DNA of 64,000 nucleotides from Gorsachius magnificus (taxonomy: Eukaryota; Chordata; Aves; Pelecaniformes; Ardeidae). The position numbers and the translations under genes are program-made. Shown piece after piece: positions 41,401 to 53,400 of this stretch. Under the pieces are notes generated by a model. It was not told where the DNA came from. It ran no database searches and saw only the letters and a program-made list of their open reading frames with translations. Numbering within the stretch: the first letter of the stretch is position 1; every line of letters starts with the position of its first letter. The stretch spans positions 104,093,311 through 104,157,310 of the forward strand of contig CM067082.1 of the NCBI GenBank assembly GCA_034008185.1, written 5' to 3'.

Positions 41401-44400
41401 ATAGTACAAATTACCTCACTGCCCTAATGTTTGTCCGTTCTGCCTTGCACTTGCTTGCAACAACCTTTATATTATGGGAAAAGCAGAAATATTTGTATCA
41501 GACTGCCTTGTATTCTTGATCAACCCTTGTCTGCCCACTGATGATAATATTATATAATCTTATTATCTAGAGGAAGATTCTTTAAGAGACTTGTAAACCC
41601 TAAAACATGATTCTGAAAAGTATGAAGAGTACTTTATCTTTAGGACTTCGTTGTTAACTGTTTCACTACTTGCTTTGTTATAGAAGTCTGCTATACTGAT
41701 CATATTACACCTGCATCTTCGGGATTACATATTCACTGATAGGACATCAAGGTTATATCAAATCTATATGCTAGCAATGGTATTTCATGTAGTTCTCAAT
41801 TCTTCGCAGAAATGCATCACACAGATTTGCAATGGTAGCATAGAGGTGTAAAATACTTGAATATTACGTCTCTATGTAAAGATGAATCTGCTTACAGTGA
41901 ACAAAATAAACAGCTAATTTTGCCTGTCTTTGGAACCTTGTCCACAGTTCTCCACTCCTTGGAGTTTCTATGGGAGACTTTGGAGAAACTCAAAGGAGTT
42001 ATTAAATCTGTGGCAGGTATAAACCAGTTGGGAGAACTCCATTGCTGGTAAATAGCTTTGTTTTAAAAGATAAATAATGTCTCATTTGGAGGGGAGGAAA
42101 ACCAGGCTGTGTGGTAGTGCATGGACTTAAGTACAGTTAAGGCATCCAGGTTTGAAGTGCTTGGAGAGTAAGAATGGGATTTTTTGGTGAGTGTAAGGCA
42201 GTTAAGTATCCATGATTTTGCTGGCATACAGGCATCAAGCTTTCTTGAGTAATTTTGAGAATTCCAATTAAATTCAAATTTAGCAAATTGTTTACAAGCT
42301 TTCTTTTGCGTAGCTCTGACTTAACAGAATGTGAATTTCATATTTCATACTATTTACAATGGTGACTTCATCTCAAAACAATGTAACTGTTCCAGTAGTC
42401 AGATTATGCTATGGAATGTGCTCCTGGTATATCTTCTGGTCCAGTCAAAGGTCAAATACTTAAAGCGCTGTAAGTTGGCTTCCAGTTCTTGTTATATCAG
42501 TATTTCAGGATTGGATTCTCACTCTTTAATGTGGTCTGTTCTGAGGTCAGGAGGTAGTTTTCTTTTTTTCCTCCTTAGAAATTAAGAATTGTTCTTTTTC
42601 TTAATTCTTCCCTGTCTTAATTCATCCACTGCCTGTCCTCAATATGTCTGTGGGAAACTAATTTTGCCGTTACCTGGTACAATAGCATATATTTGCAACT
42701 GATAGAATAGCATATATGTGCAACATATAACGAAGCCACTGAGGCGAAGGGTTCAGGAGCAGAGGATTGCGCCGAGGGACCCTTTCTGAAGCGGCAAAAC
42801 CCGCGGAGGCAAAAAAGGCGAAAAAGCACAGGGAGAGAGAGGGGACCCCAACCCCCTCCCCCCCTCCCAGGGTGCGAAAGAGCGGGCTCCTGACGAGCAG
42901 GCAGCTCTGACTCAGCGGGGGCGGAGTCAGGGGTGGCGGCGGCCGGACCCTCCTGGCGTACAAAAGCAGCCCCCAGGGAGCGCGAGCGACCCGGAGCGCG
43001 GCGAACAGGACGGGCAAACAGGGCGTGGCGCGTCAGAAGGGCATGGCGCGGCAGTTTGCGCAGGCAGTTTGCGAGGGCAGGGCACGTGCTCCCCTCCTGG
43101 CTCGGAGGCTCACTCGACTAGCACCCATAGACACCCAAACGAGGAGAGCGCAATGGTTTCTACTCGTCCGAAAGCTGTTGCCAGACGGAACGTGGCGACT
43201 CAGACGGAGTCCCTGCCTAAACAGAAACATGCGGCTGTCCAGGTCGATGGCTGCAGGGAATGCCTCAGCCTGTCTGCTGTACCAGAGATTGGTAAGGACA
43301 GTGGCTGTCTCAGGTGTGAGCAGGTCGATGATCTGCCTGGTGGCAGAGCTGAAAGAAGAGGTGGAGAGATTAAGGAGTATTAGAGAATGCGAGATGGAGA
43401 TAGACTGGTGGAGCCGCACTCTACCATCCCTCAGGCCACGGCAACAGACAGAGGCTCCGCAGGTAGCAGAGGATCCTCTGTCCTCTTGCCGGCAGGCAGA
43501 AGCTAGAGACCCAGGAGATGATGAGGGATGGAAAAAGGTTTCTGCTCGGGGCAGGAGGAGAGTCCCCTCCCGGGCTCCTTCACCTTCCCAGCTGCCCTTG
43601 CGTAACAGATATGGGGCTCTGGAAGTTGAGGGCCAGGCAACTGAAGATGGGGATGAAGCCCCAACCAGGGGGTTGGCTAAGGAGAGACGGTCACCCCTAC
43701 CTATCAAGACCGACTGTACAAAGGAAAAAAAGAAGGGTAATTGTTGTGGGCGATTCCCTTCTGAAGGGAACAGAGGGCCCAATATGCTGCCCAGACCCAT
43801 CCCATAGGGAAGTCTGCTGCCTCCCTGGGGCCCGGATCAGGGACATTGCCAAGAGACTCCCTGGTCTGGTACGGCCCTCTGACTACTATCCGCTCTTGAT
43901 TATACAGGCAGGCAGCGATGAATTGCCAGGGAGAAGCTCCAAATTGATCAAAAGGGACTTCAGGGCACTAGGGAAAATGGTTGAAGGATCAGGAGCGCAG
44001 GTAGTGCTCTCCTCGATCCCATTAGTGTCAGGAGGGAACACGGAAAGGAATAGGAAAGCTAGAGCAGTTAAAGTGTGGCTCAAAGGTTGGTGCCATCGGA
44101 AGGGCTTGGGCTTCTTTGACCATGGAGAGGTTTTCATGGCACCGGGCCTGTCGAGAACAGATGGTGCCCAGCTCTCTCAGAAGGGAAATAGGATCCTCGC
44201 TCACGAACTGGCGGGGCTTGTAGAGAGGGCTTTAAACTAGGTCTGAAGGGGGGTGGGGATATAAACAGGCTCACTAGAAAGGAGCCTGGGGGTGTCACCC
44301 CATTGCTGGCGGTGAAACCGACAGCCCAGCTCAAGTGCATCTACACTAATGCACGCAGCATGGGCAACAAACGGGAGGAGCTGGAAGCCATTGTAAGGCA

Positions 44401-47400
44401 GGATGGTTATGATGTAGTTGCCATCACAGAAACGTGGTGGGATGTCTCCCATGACTGGAGTGCTGTGATGGATGGCTACAAACTCTTCAGAAGGGATAGG
44501 CAAGGAAGGAGAGGCGGTGGGGTGGCTCTGTATGTTAGGGAGTGTTTAGATTGTACAGAGCTTGACACTTGTGGTGAGGCAGAATGCTTATGGGTGAGGA
44601 TGAGGGGGAAGGCGAACAAGAAAGATATCCTGTTGGGAGTCTGTTAACAGACCACCCAACCAGGATGAGGACGTTGACGAAGAATTCTACAAGCGGCTGG
44701 CAGGAGTCTCTCAGTCGCGAGCTCTTGTTCTTGTGGGGGACTTCAACTTCCCAGACATCTGCTGGAAATACAATACAGCAGAAAGGAAGCAGTCCAGAAG
44801 GTTCCTGCAGTGTGTGGAAGATAACTTCCTGACACAGCTGGTAAGTGAGCCTACCAGGGGAAGTGCCCTGCTTGACCTCCTGTTCACTAACAGAGAAGGA
44901 CTGGTGGGGGAGGTGGTGGTTGGAAATCATCTAGGCCTTAGTGATCATGAAATGGTAGAGTTTTCGATCTTTGGTGAGGTAAGGAAGGGGGTCAGCAAGA
45001 CCGCCACCATGGATTTCCGGAGGGCAGACTTTGACCTGCTCAGAACGCTGGTTGGGAGAGTCCCTTGGGAGATAGTCCTGAAGGGAAAAGGGGTCCAGGA
45101 AGGCTGGGTGTTTTTCAAGGAAGAAGTCTTAAAGGCACAGGACCAGGCTGTCCCCATGTGCCGTAAGACGAATCGGCGGGGAAGACGACCGGCCTGGCTG
45201 GACAGAGGACTACTAGTGCGACTAAGGGAAAAAAGGAGAGCTTACCAGCTCTGGAAGAAGGGGCAGGCAACCCAAGAAGAGTACAGGGATCTTGTCAGGT
45301 CATGCAGAGAGGAGATTAGAAAGGCAAAAGCCCAGCTGGAATTTAACCTGGCCACTGTTGTAAGGGATAATAAGAAAAGTTTTTATAAATATGTTAACAG
45401 CAAAAAGAGAGCCAGGGAGAACCTCCATCCTCTAGTGGATGCAAGGGGGAACATTGCCACTAAAGACGAGGAAAAGGCTGAGATACTCAACGCCTTCTTT
45501 GCCTCGGTCTTTAATGGCCCGACAAGTTATCCCCAGGGTACCCAGCCTCCTGAGCTGGAAGATGGGGACAGAGAGTGGAATGAACCCCCCATAATCCAGG
45601 AGGAAGCAGTCTTTGACCTGCTATGCCACCTGGACATCCACAAGTCTATGGGGCCGGATGGGATCCACCCAAGAGTGCTGAAGGAGCTGGCAGAGGAGCT
45701 TGCCAAGCCACTCTCTATCATTTATGAGCACTCCTGGATAACAGGGGAGGTCCCAGATGACTGGAGGTTGGCAAATGTGACGCCTCTCTTCAAGAAGGGC
45801 CGGAAGGAGGATCCGGGGAACTACAGACCAGTCAGCCTAACCTCGGTACCGGGGAAAATTATGGAGCGGTTCATCTTGAGTGTGCTCGCCAGGCACATGG
45901 AGGACAATCAGGGGATCAGACCCAGTCAGCATGGGTTCATGAAAGGCAAGTCTTGCCTAACCAACCTGATTTCCTTCTGTGAACCAGGTGACCCGCCTGG
46001 TAGATGAGGGAAAGGCTGTGGATGTTGTCTACCTGGACTTCAGCAAAGCCTTCAACACAGTCTCCCATAGCATTCTCGTGGAGAAGCTGGCAGTTCATGG
46101 CCTAGATGGATGTACTCTTCGCTGGGTTAAAAACTGGCTGGGTGGCCGAGCCCAGAGAGTCGTGGTGAATGGAGCTAAATCCAGTTGGCGGCCGGTCACA
46201 AGCGGTGTCCCCCAGGGCTCAGTTCTAGGGCGGGTCTTGTTTAATATCTTTATCAATGACCTGGATGAGGGGATTGAGTGTGCCCTCAGTAAATTTGCAG
46301 ACGACACCAAACTGGGTGGTAGTGTTGATCTGCTGGAGGGGAGGAGGGCTCTGCAGAGGGACCTGGACAGGCTGGATCGATGGGCCGAGGCCAACTGTAT
46401 GAGGTTCAATAAGGCCAAGTGCCGGGTCCTGCACTTTTGTCACAACAACCCCATGCAGCGCTACAGGCTTGGGGAAGAGTGGCTGGAAAGCTGCCTGGTG
46501 GAAAAAGACCTGGGGGTGCTGTTTCAGAGCCGGCTGAATATGAGCCAGCAGTGTGCCCAGGTGGCCAAGAATCCTGGCCAATGGCATCCTGGCCTGTATC
46601 AGGAATAGTGTGGCCAGCAGGAGTAGGGAAGTGATCGTGCCCCTGTACTCGGTGCTGGTAAGGCCGGCACCTCGAATACTGTGTTCAGTTTTGGGCCCCT
46701 CACTACAAGAAAGATGTTGCCTTGCTGGAACAGGTCCAGAGGAGAGCAACCAAGCTGGTGAGGGGTCTGGAACACAAGTCATACGAGGAGCGGCTGAGGG
46801 AGCTGGGGTTGTTTAGTCTGGGGAAGAGGAGTCTGAGGGGAGACCTGATTGCCCTCTACAACTACCTGAGAGGAGGCTGTAGTGAGGTGGGGGTCGGCCT
46901 CTTCTCCCTGGTAACAGATGATAGGACGAGGGGGAATGGCTTGAAGCTGCACCAGGGCAGGTTTAGGCTAGACATTAGGAAAAACTTCTTCACCGAGAGG
47001 GTTTTCAGGCTCTGGAATGGGCTGCCCAGGGAGGTGGTAGAGTCCTCATCCCTGGAGGTATTTAAAAGAAGGCTAGATGAGGTGCTTAGGGACATGGTTT
47101 AGTGGTGGGATGGCAGTGCTAGGTTAACGGTTGGACTCAATGATCTTAAAGGTCTTTTCCAACCGAGGTGATTCTATGATTCTATTCTATGATTCTATGA
47201 ACATTACAGAGCTAGATGAGAAAATTGGACGGGGCCTGTGAACCTTGTCCACACACCTGAGCAGAAGTGTACAAATCCACATCTGGATTTTACGTGTGCA
47301 GTCAAATGAATTCTGTCATCTTACATTTGCTGTGGTATCTTTTGTCTCATCATACTACTTTTTTATTTTGTTGCTTCGTAACATTTTCCACTTTTGTGTG

Positions 47401-50400
47401 TTTTTTTTTTTTCCTTCAGCACTAGTAGTAAAACAGCTCCAAAATCTTCTGTTTACTGGAAATTACATTTTGTGGGCAATTGATACATTTGTTGTTTAAA
47501 GTTGGAGTCTCACAAGTTACAGAAGTTTGTCTCACAACAAGCAGCACAGGAGGTTTTGTCAGCCTAGGCCAAACATCACACACGACATATCTACTTTGAC
47601 ATGAAGCATAACTATACATTTGAACAATATTTGTCTGCCTGTGATAAACAGTTAGCAAGTACTAACATCCTTAAGTGTTAGTGTTGGAATGTAAAAATAT
47701 CAGAAACTGTCTCTCTTCATGAGAAAATAAATGTCTGGTCAGATGATTGAGCTCTTCTGAAGCAAGAATTGCACTTACAGATTCAAGATCCTTAGGGGAA
47801 TGATTTTCCCCTATACTGTGTTTGCGGAGCGTAGGAAAACCCACAGGTTTTATGAACCTACAGAGGAAGGGAGTAGCTTTCCTTTTCAACACAATTCCAA
47901 AGAAGCTCAGGAAAAATTACTACTTCTGTGTTACGGTTTAGGTTACCTTAAAAAAAATGTTTTCACACACAAATTATTTGATGTTAAAATGATTTTACAA
48001 CCTTGAGTTATACCCTACTATAGACTAACTAAAGCATTATTTAGAGTTGGAACATGGAAGGGTAGACACTGCAGCTTAGAATTGTTTCTGTATTTCTTAA
48101 ATGTTGCTATCTTTGGAAGATGTAGAGATCATGAAGCTCTTAAGCTGAAGCTTTTTTCAAATAAATGTTCACATTTCCAAATGCAACTTGCAGAATTAAG
48201 GAAATCAATACAGTACTGTGAATAACATTAATAGCAGTTAGGGTTTTCTGGCATGTGCTTCATACTTATTCAATTATCATTCATCTCCAATGTGCATTTT
48301 GTCAAGATTTGGAAATACTAGGTTCTTGAAGTTATATTTATTATAATAGTCTTACAGCATCAAATGAGAGAATTTAAATATAAGCTTTATGTACTGTCAA
48401 TAAGACTAAGTTCAATTCTATTTCTGGAACTACTTATTTTTATAAGTGTGTGTGTGATTTGGTCATTTCAGTTTTTATCATCCTCAGTTAACATACTGTG
48501 TCACAACTAGACGATTAATATTTCCTTCTTTTTTTACCTGTGACCAGTGCTTGATATACTCAGTATTTTTCACACATTTTAATCTAAATTTTTGTTGTTC
48601 TAGGTCACAATAACAGAACTTCAGGTAAGTCTTACATTTTATTGATTTTGCTCTCTAGATAATTCTGTTTCACAGCAGTTTGAAAGCAGAAGTACTGCTT
48701 AAAACTTTGTGTTAAAAGGAGACAGAAGTTTATTGAAAAGGTACCTATGATATATCTTCAGCAGTTTCTTGATGATTTCCATATGTGGCTGTTCTTTCAG
48801 GCGCAGCTTGCGCAGAAGACAACACTAGTGAATGATTCAAAACTGAAAGAGCAGGAGTTCAAAGAGCAGGTAAGGGTGCTGTTTGAACAAGTAAAAAGTA
48901 CCGTTTGATGCTTTGTGTTTTCAGTATTAAAAGGTTTGTTCTTTTCAAGTGATGATGTAGCACATCTCAACCCAGGTACTGTGGAAATAATATGCATGTA
49001 AAATAGTTTTGACTCATACTTGTTCTCAGAAGATCTGTGTACTTTTCAGAGTACTCCTTTAGCCCCTGGGATTGAAAATACCATGTGCATGTGATACAGG
49101 TTAGCAGAACATTTGCGCAGTGAAAAACAGAACAGTGCACTTCGTGAAATTATGGATCTTTTCTTTTTCTAAACTAAACCATTCTTGTTGTTAAGTACAA
49201 TTTTTGTCGTGATTTCTTTTTTATGTGTGCATATGTGTATAAAATAAACACATGTATATAGGTATGTAAATACATATATGTGCGTAACATTTGCTATAGA
49301 TATTCTTATGTGTATATACACATTCACACACACTTCCTTAAGTAGTCTAGGGACAGATTTTAACAACACAGTTGTTAATGTTTTCCTTCCTTAAAAAGCC
49401 AAACGTATTTTGCTTTCATAGAAGGAGATGATGTTTAGCTGAAAACTGTTTAAATTATGCTTATTTTAGCTGCCTGTGAACACCATTTATCATTTTGACT
49501 GTTCTCTATTTAGATTCATGTACTGGAAGACCGGCTGAAAAATTATGAGAAGAATATGTACGTCGTCACATCAGTTGGAACACCGTACAGAGGTAAGTAC
49601 ACAGGTTTCATCACAAGTAAGTTTTTTTGGGTGTTCGATAGATATGCTTTGGTTTAGATAATTTATTAAAATGTCAGTCTCTTTAAAACACTCGTATAAT
49701 ATTTTTATGACACCTTATCCTTGTTTTGTCTTGTCTGTTACAATAGAGCTGCTGTGCCATTTCAGATGAGCAAATATCACAGCATTTTGTTTGATGTTTG
49801 GTTTTATGTCACACAGTTAAAAGAGGTCTATATCAGAGTTCTTAAGCTTTCTGTATTCCCAGGGGGAGTGGTATAGGCAGTGGCACTGGAAAGTGGGTGG
49901 GGAGAAATTATCCATTTGTCATGGCTAAGTAAATGTACATTTTAGGACTCTCTCAAATTCTTAACAATACAAATATTAGATTTCTTGGATCTGTCTTTTG
50001 TTACGTGTCTGGACATTTACTCTTCTTGTGATTAGAGTTCCTTCTCAAGATCTCCTGCTCTGATACAGTAATAAATAAAATCAAATCCTGTTTCTACTTA
50101 TAACTGTTGTGATATGTGTCCTTCAAAGTGGTTTTGAAGCTGAAAAAACTCTGGCATTTCAGGCAAATAACAGTTTCATTGTTATTTGACTCACAGTGAG
50201 CACAGGGAATAGAACAGAACAGTTATGCTCTGCTACGCCTAGCGTTATGGATGAGAAGCCATGAGCCAGGTGTGAGGGCTCCATCCAGGAGAGCAGCTCT
50301 CTGCCATGCAGGTCCCAGGCCCATCCAGCAGGAGGCAGGGGCAGAGGTGGGGACACCTCCAGCATCGCTCAGGCAGGGACTGAAGGCCCCAGTCTGAGTT

Positions 50401-53400
50401 GAGACCCCTGGGCCCTTGGCAGGAGAAGGTGCGGGAGGGGGTGTGTGTCCCAGGGGACCGGCCGGTCCCAGCCAGTGAGGTCTAGGAGCACCCCAGAACC
50501 TTGGCAGAAGACCTGCACTGCTCGTATGTTCTCCTCAAGACATTGATGGTTGGCCACTTTGGAGGCCAGAGGGACTTGTGTTTTAGCATATTTTTCCACA
50601 GGAAACAGCTCAGGAGTTTCTAAAAATGAGTACTAAGAGCAAAATAAAAAAAAGAAATCATGGCGAGATGAACAGGTATTGCCCCACCTCAAAAAGATTT
50701 GCAACCATTTAGTTGAGGAGCACGTCCTGTCTCAGACTGAGGGCTTGATCTTTGACCTCTCTAGGGTCAGAGGTGTGGGGGTTTTGCCATCCTGTGGAAA
50801 CCCAGCTCAGCTCGATGAACGCAGAACTTCACACTCGGTTTTGGAAAATTTGTGCAGATGGTCCAGTTATCTCAATATGATCCCCAGCTCTCATCCCCTT
50901 CCAAAGGTACATGCCTCCTTCCCACAGGGTGACAGGGCCAACGCCTAGGATGGGACATGGTTCCCTGTCCAATGCCTTCTGCTAGTGCAGGGCTGGGAAG
51001 AAGTGTCCTCAGAAATTTCCTCATGTCGTACTGGTAGGGAAAGGAGGACCTAGGAAGAAGAATAGAACAGACTAGCACAGCATAATTCAGTTGGCAGGGA
51101 CCTACAATGATCATCTAGTGCAACTGCCTGACCACTTCAGGGCTGACCAAAAGTTAAAGTGTGGTATTAAGGATGTTGTCCAAATGCCTTTTAAACACTG
51201 ACAGGCTTGAGGCATCAAACACCTTTCCAGTAAGCCTGTTCCAGGGTTTGAGCACCATCTCAGTAAAGAAATGTTTCCTTCTGTCAAGACCCCGCCTCCC
51301 CCGACGGACACAGCTTTGGGCCATTCCCACGTGCCCTGGCAGTGGGTATCCAGGAGAAGAGCTCAGCACCTCCCTCTCCACGCCCCCTCATCAGGAAGCT
51401 GTAGAGAGCAGGGAGGTCTCCCCTCAGCCTCCTTCTCTCCAAACTAGAGACAAACCCTGTGTCCTCAGCCACTCCTTACAGGACAGGCCTTCCAGCCCCT
51501 TCCTCAGCTTTGGTGCACTCCTCAGGATGCATTCACATACCTTAACATCCTTTTTGAATTATGGGGCCCAGAACTGCACTCAATACTCAAGGTGAGGCCA
51601 CACTAGCGATAAACACAGTGGGGTAATCACCTCTCTTGACCGGCTGGATATGCTGTGTTTGATGCACCCCAGGATGCAGTTTGCCCTCTTTGTTGCCAGG
51701 GCACACTGCTGACTCCTGCTGAGCCTCCTGTCAACCAGCACCCCCAGGCCCCTTTCTGTGTCCACTGTTTCTCTGCCCCAGGTGCACAGTCCAGCATTTA
51801 TTCTTGTTCAATTTCATGCCACTGGTGAAACTTGGATTCATATGAGTGACTTGGTACAAATATTCTCTTATTTTTGTTTACACAGGTGGAAACCTGCACC
51901 ATACTGATGTTTCCCTCTTTGGGGAGCCTACTGAGTTTGAATACTTGAGGAAAGTGCTCTTTGAATATATGATGGGTCGTGAGACAAAGGTATGGAAAGT
52001 TGTATATAGCGATGTGTGATTCAGGTTAGAATGCAGTCAGTTTAACATCCTTGCTGTATAGATTTGAAGTACCATATGTTCGTGATACATTACATGCTGT
52101 TCATTACTGATACAGGATTTGATAGGCTTTTACGTTTTTTTTTCTCTAAAGAGGCATGATCCATACCTTAAGAACTTTGCATGCCAAGATGACTGGTGGG
52201 GGAAGGGGGGTTGTGACATCTCTTACCAATGTACCTGTGAAGCCCAAAACCTTTGTAGGTAGGTATGGTTTTACTAGCAAAAGTCCTGTTGTCAGTCAAG
52301 CTTAACGTACTGTGAGAGCTGGTATGCGCAATATTAGCAAAAGTGCTCTTTTGATGTCATCTTGACACAAACACGATAAGTAACAGTTGGGCTAAATAAT
52401 AGTAGTTTTCTTAGTAGTGCTGACGATGGTGAAATATCTCTTTAATTGTTGCTTAAATATGTTTTATAGGGCTCCCAAACCTGTATACCTTCTCTAGCTG
52501 GTATTAATTTACTCTTAAAATTAGTGAAAAACAGCACAGTAGGCTGCTTCTTGTGTGCTGCAAGCTTGTGAAATCGTTCCTAGGTTGGAATTTTACTAGC
52601 TTGTAACAATACTGATGCTTAGAGATTGACCAGGTTCAGAAGAGGTATGGCATAACGCATTTTTCTTGGATGATAAATGCTATGTGGATAGATTTTTTTT
52701 CTATTTGGTTTGGGTTTTTTGTTTTGGTTTTGTGGTTTTTTTGTTTTGTTTTTTTTTTCCCCTGGAGTTCTTCCATTCTTTGTTGCCCTGCTTTCAACTT
52801 GGACTACTATTAAGTAAAGAGGTTTTATGTAGTCTTCTATGTTAATTAGCTTTGTTCTCATTGTGCTGTCAGAATAGAACTTGGTCTGTGCAGGACATCT
52901 TGTCCTTAAAGGATTCTTCTTCCTCTCTCTCTTTATCCCATTTTTCACTTTGATACTAATTCCTTTTTTATTAAAAATACAAATCCCTGATCCAAAAAAC
53001 CCAGAATCACTAGTTACCTTCTGTTTGCAAGCCTGTGGCTCATTGGACAGCTCTCCTACTTTAATAACAAACAACTGAAATCATTAAAGAAAAATACGTA
53101 CCATTATTGGTATTTAGGATTTTGAATTGTGAGGGTCTTAGACAAGCAAAAATGCTGAAAAATGTGTCAGCAATATTTCAGCTTCAAACAAGTCTTGAGA
53201 CAGCTGCAGATGACTTGCAGATAGCTGATGCATGTAGCAAATTTGCATTCAAGAAAACCTCTTTTTCTCTCATTAAGGCTATTTCTTACTGATCTTCAAA
53301 ACATTACTATACATGCCTCAGAACCTCGGATGATAAAGTTGTGAGGTTTTTTCCTTTTTAACAGTGATGAACTAAAATTTGCAATTGATTCCTTCACTAC

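Larger units (their letters stand above)
42730..47200 (+). mobile_element. near full-length CR1 LINE retrotransposon
   Basis: About 4.47 kb: GC-rich 5' UTR (about 42730-43152), ORF1 (about 43153-44240), ORF2 with endonuclease and reverse transcriptase (about 44303-47102), and a short 3' UTR ending in ATTCTATGA-type repeats (47171-47200). The 3' repeat replaces a poly-A tail and is diagnostic of CR1. No clear target-site duplication is visible, as is usual for CR1. It inserted in the sense direction in the GOLGA4 intron, 1.4 kb before the 21-nt microexon. The exact 5' end is approximate. Most bird CR1 copies are 5'-truncated, so a copy this long is uncommon. Both ORFs are interrupted by small frameshifts, so it is probably immobile unless those are sequence errors. 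Confidence 0.93.

Noticed and set aside
49220..49335. Possible CRISPR-like or structured repeat
   Set aside because: Irregular TA/TG low-complexity sequence without spaced identical repeats.
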